From positions 1-33,673 of the forward strand of contig NZ_AEYF01000041.1 of assembly GCF_000292525.1 (NCBI RefSeq): a stretch of DNA of 33,673 nt. Direction: 5' to 3'. A program made the position numbers and the translations under genes. The DNA is from Rhizobium sp. CCGE 510 (lineage in GTDB: Bacteria > Pseudomonadota > Alphaproteobacteria > Rhizobiales > Rhizobiaceae). Positions 1 through 7,580 of the stretch are shown here, piece by piece; position 1 is the first letter of the stretch, and every line of letters begins with the position of its first letter. The notes under the pieces were generated by a model. That model was not told where the DNA came from. It saw only the letters and a list, made by a program, of their open reading frames with translations, and made no database searches.

Positions 1-102
1 TCGGGCTTGACCCGAGGATCCACTCTGCCCTCGATCGGCACCGGGCGTGGGCCTGGCATGACGGAGATTGGGGGTGCATTTCCGCTAAACTCGCCGTCGG
101 CG
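1..102. repeat. Partial RIME-like palindromic intergenic element, cut by the window edge
   Basis: The first bases form a small hairpin, TCGGG-CTTGA-CCCGA, followed by GGATCCA. At 58-67 there is ATGACGGAGA, and at 87-102 AAACTCGCCGTCGGCG. The same three blocks, in the same order and almost the same spacing, recur at 32151-32283, where the element is complete. This is therefore the right part of a repeat whose left end lies outside the window. It resembles the RIME-type mosaic elements described in rhizobia; that family assignment is from memory, not from a search. Confidence 0.6.
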
Positions 103-103
103 T

Positions 104-245
104 GCCCCTCATCCGGCTGCCGCCACCTTCTCCCCGCGCGCGGGGCGAAGGGGGATATGCGGCAACCTCTCCGTCCCGCACCAGCGCCTCGCGGGGCACG
201 TCCCCTCTCCCCGTTTTTTACGGGGAGAGGGCTAGGGTGAGGGGC
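104..245 (+). repeat. Fold-back intergenic repeat, copy A (about 142 bp)
   Basis: It begins GCCCCTCATCCGG and ends GTGAGGGGC, so the ends are inverted repeats. Inside are two hairpins: one with core CCCCGC-GC-GCGGGG near 136-149, and one with a 12-bp stem CCCTCTCCCCGT / ACGGGGAGAGGG around a five-T loop (about 203-231). It lies just past the 3' end of the peroxiredoxin gene. Copies B, C and D are in the same orientation. It contains no ORF of its own that is shared among copies. Confidence 0.85.
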
Positions 246-271
246 AGCCCCGCCCGATACCTATCGAAAGC

Positions 272-757
272 TCAGAGCAGTTCCAGCATCGCGGCTGCAC
301 CCGAAACCGTGGCCTGGCCGGGGCTTTCCTCGATGTTGAGGGCTTTGACGACGCCGTCTTCCACCAGCATCGAATAGCGCTTGGAGCGCAGGCCGAGGCC
401 GCCGGCGGAGAGGTCGGCGTCGAGGCCGACGGCCCTGGTGAAGCCAGCGTCCCAATCGGCGAGGAAGTGGATCTTGCCCATGCCGCCGGAGGATTGCGCC
501 CAGGCGCCCATCACGTGCCAGTCATTGACTGATATGACGGCGATGTCGTCGACGCCCTTGCCGAGGATGGTGTCGCGATTTTCGAGATAACCCGGCAGGT
601 GGTTCAGCGAGCAGGTGGGGGTGAAGGCGCCCGGCACGGCAAACAGCACGACGCGCTTGCCGGAAAAAAGCTGTTCGGTGGTGATTTCGACCGGGCCGTC
701 GGCGGTCTTTTCCTTGAAGGTGGTAGCAGGAAGCTTGTCGCCGATTGCGATGGTCAT
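272..757 (-). CDS. 1-Cys peroxiredoxin, Prx5 type
   Basis: The 161-residue product is a thiol peroxidase of the AhpC/TSA-redoxin fold, reducing hydrogen peroxide and organic peroxides in the cytoplasm. The peroxidatic site is PGAFTPTC with Cys49; it is the only cysteine in the protein, so the enzyme must be recycled by an external thiol such as glutaredoxin/glutathione or thioredoxin. The length and the FTPTCS motif fit the Prx5 group. AAGGAG lies 6-7 bases before the ATG and fixes the start. The gene is transcribed leftward, with a 15-bp tandem repeat in its leader (792-836) and repeat copy A just downstream of its stop. The family is certain; the physiological reductant is not visible. Confidence 0.93.
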   Translation of the reverse strand: MTIAIGDKLPATTFKEKTADGPVEITTEQLFSGKRVVLFAVPGAFTPTCSLNHLPGYLENRDTILGKGVDDIAVISVNDWHVMGAWAQSSGGMGKIHFLADWDAGFTRAVGLDADLSAGGLGLRSKRYSMLVEDGVVKALNIEESPGQATVSGAAAMLELL

Positions 758-791
758 GGTTTTCTCCTTGAATTCCGGCTTTGGGAGGCTG

Positions 792-836
792 GCTTGTTGG
801 GGTTCTGCTTGTTGGGTTCTAGCTTGTTGGGTTCTC
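792..836. repeat. Three tandem 15-bp units upstream of the peroxiredoxin gene
   Basis: The units are GCTTGTTGGGGTTCT (792-806), GCTTGTTGGGTTCTA (807-821) and GCTTGTTGGGTTCTC (822-836). They lie 35-79 bases upstream of the peroxiredoxin start, in the 758-924 gap, which otherwise shows nothing I can name. They could be a protein-binding array or simple slippage; copy number may vary among strains. Confidence 0.85.
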
Positions 837-924
837 GGGAGGCAGCGGGCACCGCAGAGAGATTTGCGGCGACTATAAGATCCGCGCCTTCAAAGGCAAG
901 GCCGGGCATTCAAAGGCAAACTCG

Positions 925-1776
925 TCACTCAAAAGGAACGGTCGTCTCCATTGCCCTTTCGCCATCGATCACCAGCACGCCCCAGCGCTTGCCCGATATG
1001 TCGTAATCCCCAGGCAGCTTGCCGATGGCGACGTCGGTCTTGAAGACACCGCCCTCGCGTTTGCCGCCGATCTGCTTGGTGAAGGCATAGCCGCTCGGTC
1101 CGGTGACGATGATATCGGGCGCGCCCTTGCCCTGGTCCGGCCCCTCGCCCGGCAAAACCAGCGTCAGCGACAGCGTCTTCCTGTCAGCCGCCATCGCGTG
1201 CGCCGTGACATCGAAATCGGCCGATGGCGGCTTCGGCAGGCTTGCAGCGGCCGCCGCAAGGATCGCCTCTTCTTGGCGGTGCGACTGGATGGCAGGACCA
1301 AGCTTTAGTTGAAAATTCGCCTGGAAGGGAATGCAGATATCTTTGCAGATGCCGATGAAAGCCAAGGCGTCGATCTCGACTTCGTCCTTGCCTGCCGCGT
1401 TGAGCGAAAGCGGCAGCGTCACCGGCGCGTCATAACCGATATCCTCGACCGCGCCGTTGAAGAAATGCTTCGGAACGGGATAGCCGATGGCATCGAGCGT
1501 GACGCCGCTGTCCGCCGCGATGGTGAACTGAGGCGGAATGCCGGTGTTTCCCGGCTCTTTCCAATAGGTGATCCAGCCGGGTTTCGGCTCGATCTGCAGC
1601 GCGGCGCGGATCTTGCCGGCGGCATCGGGCGCTAGTGCGACCAGGCGCATGCGGCCGCCTTCATTCTCCGCCCAGGCGCTCATTTCCGCGTGGGCCGAAC
1701 GATGGGCGGCAAGGGCTGCGGCCATTGAGATAACCGCGATTAAAAGCCGGCGCGGAACTGCGGAAATAATCATCAT
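925..1776 (-). CDS. Periplasmic DsbD-type thiol:disulfide interchange domain protein
   Basis: The 283-residue protein has an N-terminal signal sequence (residues about 7-30, RRLLIAVISMAAALAAH ending near SAHA) and then a domain resembling the N-terminal, periplasmic part of DsbD. The motifs EPKPGWITYWKEPGNTG and FIGICKDICIPFQ, the latter with a CxxxC pair, are characteristic of this domain. It lacks the eight-helix membrane part of full DsbD, so it is a stand-alone secreted domain, probably handling disulfides or acting as a partner in cytochrome or copper-site maturation. Two ATG codons in a row (1776, 1773) are possible starts; neither has a strong ribosome site. It is divergent from the AlgH gene. 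The family is fairly sure; the partner is unknown. Confidence 0.8.
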   Translation of the reverse strand: MMIISAVPRRLLIAVISMAAALAAHRSAHAEMSAWAENEGGRMRLVALAPDAAGKIRAALQIEPKPGWITYWKEPGNTGIPPQFTIAADSGVTLDAIGYPVPKHFFNGAVEDIGYDAPVTLPLSLNAAGKDEVEIDALAFIGICKDICIPFQANFQLKLGPAIQSHRQEEAILAAAAASLPKPPSADFDVTAHAMAADRKTLSLTLVLPGEGPDQGKGAPDIIVTGPSGYAFTKQIGGKREGGVFKTDVAIGKLPGDYDISGKRWGVLVIDGERAMETTVPFE

Positions 1777-1915
1777 GGAACAACGGTTTACCGAAAGTGG
1801 TGTTTGGCCGCCAGAAGTCGCGGCGATTTAAATCTTCATTTTTGGTTGATTGATGTGTGACATTGGCCCATGTTTCTCCTGTCAAGCCTCGGTGCGGTTG
1901 GCAGCAGGAGGAACG

Positions 1916-2521
1916 ATGTCCTTATCGACGCTGAAGAACAGACGGGAACGTGGCTTCTTCGATGGCCAGTTCCTGATCGCCATGCCCGGCATCGAAGACC
2001 GCAATTTTGCGCGCACGGTGATCTATATCTGCGCGCATTCGGATGCCGGCGCCATGGGCTTCGTCATCAACCGCCCGCAGAGCCTGACCTTTACCGATGT
2101 GCTGCTTCATCTCGACATGATCAAGCAGGAAGATCAGATCGTGCTGCCGAAACGGGCGCGCGACTTCCCGATCCAGACCGGCGGCCCGGTGGAAAGCGGG
2201 CGCGGCTTTGTGCTGCATTCGGACGATTATTCCAGCGACTCCTCGATCCCGGTCAGCGATGACATCTGCCTGACCGCGACCCTCGACATCGTCCGCGCCA
2301 TCTCCAAGGGCCATGGGCCGACGCGCGCGACGATGCTGCTCGGCTATTCCTCCTGGTCGGCCGGCCAGCTCGAAAACGAAGTCGTCAACAATGGCTGGCT
2401 CACCTGCGCGGCCAATGAGGAATTGATCTTCGACTGCAGCCTCGACGACAAATACGAGCGGGCGCTCGCCGGCATGGGCGTTACCGCTGCCATGCTTTCG
2501 GCCGAAGCCGGGCATGCCTGA
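1916..2521 (+). CDS. YqgE/AlgH family protein
   Basis: The 201-residue product matches the YqgE/AlgH family: FFDGQFLIAMPGIEDRNFARTVIYIC near the N terminus, GAMGFVINRP, and the later GYSSWSAGQLENEV block are family signatures. AlgH was named from a role in alginate regulation in Pseudomonas, but the biochemical function of the family remains unclear. I chose the ATG at 1916 because AGGAGG lies at 1906-1911, five bases upstream; an earlier in-frame ATG at 1850 adds 22 residues that do not look conserved. It is divergent from the DsbD-domain gene with 139 bases between them, so promoters for both should lie there. Confidence 0.9.
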   Translation: MSLSTLKNRRERGFFDGQFLIAMPGIEDRNFARTVIYICAHSDAGAMGFVINRPQSLTFTDVLLHLDMIKQEDQIVLPKRARDFPIQTGGPVESGRGFVLHSDDYSSDSSIPVSDDICLTATLDIVRAISKGHGPTRATMLLGYSSWSAGQLENEVVNNGWLTCAANEELIFDCSLDDKYERALAGMGVTAAMLSAEAGHA

Positions 2522-2530
2522 GGTAATTGG

Positions 2531-2575
2531 CCTGAACTGACTTGTCCTGAATCTATCTGGCCTGAATCTATCTGG
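2531..2575. repeat. 15-bp tandem repeat between algH-like and csbD-like genes
   Basis: Two perfect copies of CCTGAATCTATCTGG occur at 2546-2560 and 2561-2575. A diverged third unit (CCTGAACTGACTTGT) immediately precedes them at 2531-2545. The array begins 10 bases after the AlgH stop codon and ends 75 bases before the CsbD start, so it sits where a promoter or leader for the CsbD gene would be. Confidence 0.8.
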
Positions 2576-2650
2576 AACGAATTGCGCTGGGTGACGTTTC
2601 ATTTCGGCAAACACGGGCAAGAGGCCCGGCTGACGAAGGAGACATCACCT

Positions 2651-2842
2651 ATGGGTAGCACCAGCGACAAGATTTCCGGCAAGGCAAACGAAATAGCCGG
2701 CAAGACCAAGCAGGCCGTCGGCAAGGCCACGGACGATCGCGAAATGCAGGCCAAAGGCACCGTTCAGGAAGCCAAGGGCAAAGGTCAGGTCGCAACCGGC
2801 AAGGTCAAGGACAAGCTCAAGGGCGCTGTCGACCGGCTCTGA
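2651..2842 (+). CDS. CsbD family stress-response protein
   Basis: This is a small, highly charged, cysteine-free protein of 63 residues. It is made of repeated KxxGKxxEAxGK-type segments (DKISGKANEIAGKTKQAVGK, then KGTVQEAKGKGQ), the hallmark of CsbD proteins, which are predicted to be helical or partly disordered and are induced by general stress in many bacteria. AAGGAG at about 2636-2641 precedes the ATG at 2651. A strong hairpin terminator follows at 2868-2902, so this is likely a monocistronic, strongly transcribed gene. No molecular activity is established for the family. Confidence 0.9.
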   Translation: MGSTSDKISGKANEIAGKTKQAVGKATDDREMQAKGTVQEAKGKGQVATGKVKDKLKGAVDRL

Positions 2843-2867
2843 GCCACAAGCTCATCCGTTATAAACC

Positions 2868-2902
2868 ATGCCTGCTGCGCCCCTCGCGCGGCAGGCATTT
2901 TT
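2868..2902 (+). terminator. Intrinsic terminator after the CsbD gene
   Basis: ATGCCTGCTGCGC pairs with GCGCGGCAGGCAT, 13 pairs including one G-U, around a CCCTC loop and is followed by TTTT. It lies 25 bases after the CsbD stop codon and before the next gene, on the + strand. Confidence 0.85.
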
Positions 2903-2934
2903 AATCCGCCACGCATGCTTTCCAGAGATATACG

Positions 2935-4020
2935 ATGAAGCTTTTCGCCTGCGACAATTGCGATCAAGTCGTCCACTTCGACAACCGTCAATGCGTGCGC
3001 TGCAACCATCGCCTCGGCTTCCTGTCCGGCGATCTCGCCATGCATGCGCTGGAGCCGCGCGACGAGACACTCTGGCAGCTTGTTTCCGACCCCGACCGTG
3101 AAGTCCGCTTCTGCGCCAATGCCGGCCTCGACATCTGCAACTGGCTGGTGGACGGCGAAGGCGAGAGCGAATTCTGCGTTGCCTGCCGCCATAACCGGCT
3201 GGTTCCGAACATCGATACCCAAAACGGCATCGATCGCTGGCGGCGCATCAGCCAGGCGCAGCGTCATCTGTTTTATTCGCTGTTGCGCTGGAGGCTGCCG
3301 CATCCTGATCGTGTGCAAGATCCTGAAGGTGGCCTGGTGTTCGATTTCCTCGAGGATTCGATCGAGAGCAACGGCTATGTCGTGCCGGCCATGACCGGCC
3401 ACGAGGAAGGGCTGATCACCATCCGCGCCGCAGAGGCCGACGATGCGACGCGCGAGCAGGCGCGCAGCTCGATGAACGAACCCTATCGCACCCTGCTCGG
3501 CCACTTCCGCCATGAGACCGGCCATTTCATCTGGAACAAGCTGGTGCGCGACCGCGACGGCCAGGCGGATTTCCGCGCCGTCTTCGGCGACGAACGGCAG
3601 GATTATGCAGCCGCTCTGCAGACCCATTATGCCGGCGGCGCGCCCCTGGGATGGCAGGACAATTTCATCAGCGCCTATGCGGCATCCCACCCCTGGGAGG
3701 ATTTTGCCGAATGTTTCGCCCATTACCTCCATATCGTCGATACGCTCGAAACCGCCCGCGCCTTTGGCATCGCCATCGATCCGCGCGGCCATGAGGAGAT
3801 CGCCGGCGAGGTGGATTTCCTCCCCTACCGGGCAAAGAGCGCCGAACAGCTGGTCAGCGCCTGGGTGCCGCTCAGCCTGGCGATCAACGCCATCCAACGC
3901 AGCATGGGCCAACCGGACTCCTACCCCTTCGTGCTGTCCACGCCAGTGGTGGCAAAGCTCGAATATCTGCACCGGCTGATCCAGGGGGCGGCAACGGCGC
4001 CGCAGCAGCAGGCGGCTTGA
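2935..4020 (+). CDS. Zinc-ribbon putative zinc metallopeptidase
   Basis: The 361-residue protein begins with a zinc ribbon (FACDNC at residues 2-7, later CVRC and HRLGF), with further Cys pairs near residues 78-90 (EFCVACRHN). The C-terminal two thirds carry FRHETGHFIWNKL, an HExGH zinc-protease motif at residues 193-197, followed by PWEDFAECFAHYLHIVD, which may supply the third ligand and second-shell residues. This matches the putative zinc-binding peptidase family with an N-terminal zinc ribbon common in Proteobacteria. There is no signal peptide, so it is likely cytoplasmic. The substrate is unknown. It stands alone between a terminator upstream and half-copies of the dispersed repeat downstream. 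Confidence 0.8.
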   Translation: MKLFACDNCDQVVHFDNRQCVRCNHRLGFLSGDLAMHALEPRDETLWQLVSDPDREVRFCANAGLDICNWLVDGEGESEFCVACRHNRLVPNIDTQNGIDRWRRISQAQRHLFYSLLRWRLPHPDRVQDPEGGLVFDFLEDSIESNGYVVPAMTGHEEGLITIRAAEADDATREQARSSMNEPYRTLLGHFRHETGHFIWNKLVRDRDGQADFRAVFGDERQDYAAALQTHYAGGAPLGWQDNFISAYAASHPWEDFAECFAHYLHIVDTLETARAFGIAIDPRGHEEIAGEVDFLPYRAKSAEQLVSAWVPLSLAINAIQRSMGQPDSYPFVLSTPVVAKLEYLHRLIQGAATAPQQQAA

Positions 4021-4045
4021 AAGAGGTTCGGGCGCGCTGCTTGAC

Positions 4046-4100
4046 CCCCCCCTTCGCCCCAGCGGGGAGAAGGTGGCCCGAAGGGTCGGATGAGGGGGCC
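4046..4100 (-). repeat. Half-copy of the fold-back repeat (copy F, inverted)
   Basis: Read on the minus strand this starts GCCCCCTCATCCG and continues to CCACCTTCTCCCCGCTGGGG, that is, the left end and first hairpin of the repeat family; the second hairpin is absent. It lies 25 bases past the metallopeptidase stop and faces half-copy G. Confidence 0.75.
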
Positions 4101-4164
4101 GCACGGCACATCCTTCATTGTTGCCCTTCGCTAACGCTCAGCGCATTCGCGGCTCTGCCGCTCA

Positions 4165-4212
4165 CCCCCTCATCTGCCTGCCGGCATCTTCTCCCCGCTG
4201 GGGAGAAGGGGA
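4165..4212 (+). repeat. Half-copy of the fold-back repeat (copy G)
   Basis: CCCCTCATCTGCCTGCCGGC leads into a perfect hairpin CTTCTCCCC-GCT-GGGGAGAAG. Only the left half of the family is present. With copy F it makes a head-to-head arrangement, the outer ends of the element facing each other over 64 bases. The rest of 4021-4341 shows no gene. Confidence 0.75.
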
Positions 4213-4341
4213 ATCGTGGCGGCGCCGCATTCATCTTCACCCGTTGGAAGCTTGGGGGAGCGGGGGGAGCAATCGGGCCTATTGTCGACCTCCAACACCA
4301 GAGGTAAGCCCTTTAGCGTCTAACACCGGAGCACACAAAAT

Positions 4342-4851
4342 ATGGACGATACCGCTCGAACCATGATCGTGCTGGACTCCAGCAACTCCCGCTTCCAACT
4401 CCGGGCCGGCGCATTGATCCGGTCCCATGGCCACATCCTCATCCATCGCGTCGTTGGCGACCCTTTCTGGGTCCTGCCCGGCGGACGCGTGGAGTTTCAC
4501 GAAGCGGGTGCCGAAACGCTTGCACGCGAAATAGAAGAGGAAATCGGCTGTAAGGCCACCGTCGGGCCGCTACGCTTTGTCATCGAGAATTTTTTCGATT
4601 TTTTGGGACGAAGAATTCATGAAGTCGGCTTCTACTATGAGGCGGAACTCCTCAGCGCCCTGCCCTTCCATGAGACCGACATCGTCCACCGGGTCCGTGA
4701 TGGCGCTGCCGATCTGGAATTTTGCTGGGCTTTGCCAAGCAGAGCCGTGCTCGATCGGTTCAATCTGCAACCGATGCCGCTGCGTGACCTCATCGAGGCG
4801 ATGCCGGACGGAGTCCAGCATCTGGTGCGGCGTGATATGGCCCAGTGTTAG
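4342..4851 (+). CDS. NUDIX hydrolase
   Basis: The 169-residue protein carries a complete Nudix box, GX5EX7REUXEEXGU, at residues 48-70 (G48, E54, R62-E63, E66-E67, G69). These residues bind the metal that hydrolyses a nucleoside-diphosphate-linked substrate. The substrate cannot be read from the sequence; candidates include oxidised nucleotides and nucleotide sugars. A CGGAG sequence lies about 12 bases before the ATG. The gene is flanked by dispersed repeats on both sides (copies F/G upstream, copy B downstream) and converges with rnhA. Confidence 0.9.
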   Translation: MDDTARTMIVLDSSNSRFQLRAGALIRSHGHILIHRVVGDPFWVLPGGRVEFHEAGAETLAREIEEEIGCKATVGPLRFVIENFFDFLGRRIHEVGFYYEAELLSALPFHETDIVHRVRDGAADLEFCWALPSRAVLDRFNLQPMPLRDLIEAMPDGVQHLVRRDMAQC

Positions 4852-4889
4852 CGCTCCGGGCGCGTCGATGTCATCGTGAATCGGTGCCC

Positions 4890-5029
4890 GCCCCTCATCC
4901 GCCTGCCGGCACCTTCTCCCCGCTTCGGGGCGAAGGGGGTATGCCGCAACCTTTCCGTCCCTCGCCAACGTCACGCGTGGCACGTCCCCTCTCCCCGTTT
5001 TTTACGGGGAGAGGGTTAGGGTGAGGGGC
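4890..5029 (+). repeat. Fold-back intergenic repeat, copy B (about 140 bp)
   Basis: It runs from GCCCCTCATCCGCC to GTGAGGGGC with the same two hairpins as copy A. The first stem core is CCCCG-CTT-CGGGG and the second has the 12-bp stem with a five-T loop. It lies in the convergent gap between the NUDIX gene and rnhA, where it may serve as a two-way transcription barrier. Confidence 0.88.
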
Positions 5030-5061
5030 AGCTTTCAAGCACAGGCGTAACGCCGATCCGG

Positions 5062-5517
5062 CTAAAACGAAACCGCTTTACCCTTCTTGAACGGCTCCAT
5101 GCCCCGGCGCGCAAGTTCATCGGCGCGTTCGTTTTCCGGGTGGCCGGCGTGGCCCTTGACCCAGTGCAGCGTTACCGTGTGGCGGTTGCGGGCTTCTTCC
5201 AGGGCCTGCCAGAGCTCGGCATTCTTCACCGGCTTCTTGTCGGCGGTCTTCCAGCCGTTTTTCTTCCAGCCGAAAATCCACTTGGAGATGCCGTCCTTGA
5301 CATAGGCGCTGTCGGTATAGAGATCGACCTCGCAGGGGCTCTTCAGCGCCTGCAGCGCCGAGATCGCCGCCATCAGTTCCATGCGGTTGTTGGTCGTATC
5401 CGCCTCGCCGCCGCAAAGCTCCTTTTCGGTATCGCCATAACGCAGGACCGCGCCCCAGCCGCCGGGGCCGGGATTGCCGGAACATGCGCCGTCGGTGAAG
5501 ATATCGACGTGTTTCAT
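5062..5517 (-). CDS. rnhA: Ribonuclease HI
   Basis: The 151-residue enzyme cleaves the RNA strand of RNA-DNA hybrids, for example R-loops and primer remnants. The catalytic carboxylates are all present: D9 (FTDGACSGNPGPGG), E47 (NNRMEL), D69 (YTDSAYV) and D133 (NERADELA), with the conserved H123 in VKGHAGHPEN. The length is normal for the single-domain bacterial enzyme. Its ATG overlaps the thrB stop by four bases (ATGA), so the two are translationally coupled, and it is the last gene of the ispH-thrB-rnhA set. Confidence 0.97.
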   Translation of the reverse strand: MKHVDIFTDGACSGNPGPGGWGAVLRYGDTEKELCGGEADTTNNRMELMAAISALQALKSPCEVDLYTDSAYVKDGISKWIFGWKKNGWKTADKKPVKNAELWQALEEARNRHTVTLHWVKGHAGHPENERADELARRGMEPFKKGKAVSF

Positions 5518-6497
5518 AGGCTCAATCCATATTCGGCCGGCGATTTGATCTGGCGGTGGAAGCGCAGTTTGCGGAGATATTCGAGCGGGTCCTTCTTGGT
5601 GACCATGGCGCCCTCAGGCGTCGTCAGCCAGTCATAGAGCCGCGTCAGGAAGAACCGCAGCGCCGAACCGCGCGACAGCACCGGCAGGGCGGCTATTTCG
5701 GCTTCGCTCAGCGGCCTGACACTCTGGTAACCCTCGAGCATCGCCGTGCCCTTGGTGATGTTGTAGGCGCCGTCCTTTTCGAAGCACCAGGCATTCAGGC
5801 AGATCGAGACGTCGTAGGCGAGCAGATCGTTGCAGGCGAAATAGAAATCGATCAGACCGGAGAGCTGATCGCCGAGGAAGAAGACGTTGTCGGGGAAGAG
5901 GTCGGCGTGAATGACGCCGGCCGGCAGGTTTTTCGGCCAGGCGGCGGAAAGGAAATCGAGTTCGCTGCGGATCTCGTCCTGCAAGACGGGCTCGACCTCG
6001 CTGGCGCGTGCCTCGGATTTCTCCCAGAGCGTTTGCCAGCCATCGACCGAAAGCGCGTTTTCGCGTGTCAGTTCGAAACCGTCGCCGGCGACATGCATTT
6101 CGGCCAGCGCCCGGCCTACTTCGCGGCAGTGCTTGGCTTCCGGCTTTCTCAGCCACATGCCTTCGAGGAAGGAAATCAGCGCCGCCGGACGACCGGACAG
6201 CGAGCCGAGCAGCGCGCCGTCGCTGCGCGGCAGCGGCAGCGGGCAGGACAGGCCGCGGGCGGCAAGATGCTGCATCAGACCGAGGAAGAACGGCAGATCG
6301 GTCTTTTCCACCCGCTTCTCATAGAGCGTCAGGATCAGCGGGTCCTTGGAGGTATGCAGAAGGAAATTGGAGTTTTCGACGCCTTCGGCGATCCCCTTGT
6401 AGGAGAGCAGCGTGCCCGCCTCATATTCCGTCAGGAACCACTTCAGATCGTCTTCGGCGATATCGGTATAGACTGCCAAGTGAGGTCTCGCCTTCAT
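5514..6497 (-). CDS. thrB: Homoserine kinase (APH-fold type)
   Basis: ThrB phosphorylates homoserine with ATP, the penultimate step of threonine synthesis. The sequence has the aminoglycoside-phosphotransferase-like fold: HADLFPDNVFF is the catalytic loop and GLIDFYFACND the metal-binding aspartate region. This is the type found in alphaproteobacteria, not the GHMP-kinase type of E. coli. The ATG at 6497 has no ribosome site. The conserved N terminus AVYTDIAEDDLKWF suggests that the real start is the TTG at 6479, six codons in, which has GAAGGCGAG about eight bases upstream and would give 321 residues. It overlaps rnhA by four bases. Confidence 0.95.
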   Translation of the reverse strand: MKARPHLAVYTDIAEDDLKWFLTEYEAGTLLSYKGIAEGVENSNFLLHTSKDPLILTLYEKRVEKTDLPFFLGLMQHLAARGLSCPLPLPRSDGALLGSLSGRPAALISFLEGMWLRKPEAKHCREVGRALAEMHVAGDGFELTRENALSVDGWQTLWEKSEARASEVEPVLQDEIRSELDFLSAAWPKNLPAGVIHADLFPDNVFFLGDQLSGLIDFYFACNDLLAYDVSICLNAWCFEKDGAYNITKGTAMLEGYQSVRPLSEAEIAALPVLSRGSALRFFLTRLYDWLTTPEGAMVTKKDPLEYLRKLRFHRQIKSPAEYGLSL

Positions 6498-6559
6498 GCA
6501 TTGCTGTTATTGGATCCGCCGGATTGACGATCCGGCGTCGCGATAGGGTTTTAATATGA

Positions 6560-7561
6560 TCAGCCGTTAACGAAGGCCATGTCGGCCGCCGTCAGCTCGA
6601 TGCTGCGCAATTCGCGATTGACGAGAAAATTTTCGGTTTCCTGCACCGTTTCGGCCAGCTCGACGCGGGCGTCGAAGCGGGCGCGGAACGCCTCGATGAT
6701 CTCGTTGACGATGACCTCGGGAGCGGAGGCGCCGGCGGAAAGGCCGAGCGTCGAAATCGTGCCGATCTCGTTCCAGTCGAGCTCGGCGGCGCGCTGCACC
6801 AGGATCGATTTCTTCGCCCCTGCCCTCAGCGCCACTTCGACGAGACGTTTGGAATTGGAGGAATTCGGCGCGCCGACGATGATGAAGAGATCGCAGCCGG
6901 GGGCCGCCTGTTTGACGACCTCCTGGCGGTTGGTCGTCGCATAACAGATTGAGTCCGCTGCCGGCGCCGTCAGGTTCGGGAAGCGCTCGTGCAGGCGGGT
7001 GATGACGCCGGCGGTATCGTCGACCGACAGCGTCGTCTGGGTGACGTAGCCGAGATTGTCGGCGTCAATCGGAATATAGGCGTCGGCATCCTCGATCGTC
7101 TCGATCAGCGAAACCGAACCCTCAGGCAGCTGCCCCATCGTGCCGATCACCTCGGGGTGGCCGGCATGGCCGATGAGCACGACATGGCGGCCAAGGCGAT
7201 TGTGGCGCATCGCCTGCTTGTGGACCTTGGAGACCAGCGGGCAGGTGGCGTCGAGATAGAACAGGTTGCGGCTCGCCGCATCCTCCGGCACGGATTTCGG
7301 CACGCCATGGGCTGAAAATACCACCGGCTGGGCGCGATGCTCGGCCGGGATCTCGTCCAGCTCCTCGACGAAGACGGCGCCCTTGGCTTCCAGCCCCTCG
7401 ACGACATAACGATTGTGGACGATCTCATGACGCACATAGACCGGCGCACCATAGGATTTCAGCGCCAGCACGACGATCTGGATGGCGCGGTCGACGCCGG
7501 CGCAGAAGCCACGCGGGCCGCAGAGCCTGATCGTCAAGGGAGGTTTCGCCGCAATATTCAT
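6560..7561 (-). CDS. ispH: 4-hydroxy-3-methylbut-2-enyl diphosphate reductase
   Basis: IspH (LytB) is the last enzyme of the MEP pathway and makes IPP and DMAPP. The three cysteines that hold its iron-sulfur cluster are present at C20 (GPRGFCAGVDRA), C107 (DATCPLV) and C206 (DSICYATTNRQ). The 333-residue length is typical for the proteobacterial enzyme. It is followed leftward by thrB after 62-80 bases, depending on the thrB start. A 134-bp palindromic element separates it from the SURF1 gene upstream, so it may have its own promoter or be affected by RNA structure there. Confidence 0.97.
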   Translation of the reverse strand: MNIAAKPPLTIRLCGPRGFCAGVDRAIQIVVLALKSYGAPVYVRHEIVHNRYVVEGLEAKGAVFVEELDEIPAEHRAQPVVFSAHGVPKSVPEDAASRNLFYLDATCPLVSKVHKQAMRHNRLGRHVVLIGHAGHPEVIGTMGQLPEGSVSLIETIEDADAYIPIDADNLGYVTQTTLSVDDTAGVITRLHERFPNLTAPAADSICYATTNRQEVVKQAAPGCDLFIIVGAPNSSNSKRLVEVALRAGAKKSILVQRAAELDWNEIGTISTLGLSAGASAPEVIVNEIIEAFRARFDARVELAETVQETENFLVNRELRSIELTAADMAFVNG

Positions 7562-7580
7562 GTCTGTTCCGTCAAAGATT

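Noticed and set aside
203..231. The second hairpin of repeat copy A as a dedicated terminator of the peroxiredoxin gene
   Set aside because: The T run is in the loop and no T tract follows the stem on either strand, so it is not a classical intrinsic terminator; I list it as part of the repeat.
2785..4104. A 439-codon minus-strand frame over the metallopeptidase
   Set aside because: It is antisense to a gene with a clear HExGH motif and zinc ribbon, it extends into repeat DNA, and it shows no family features.
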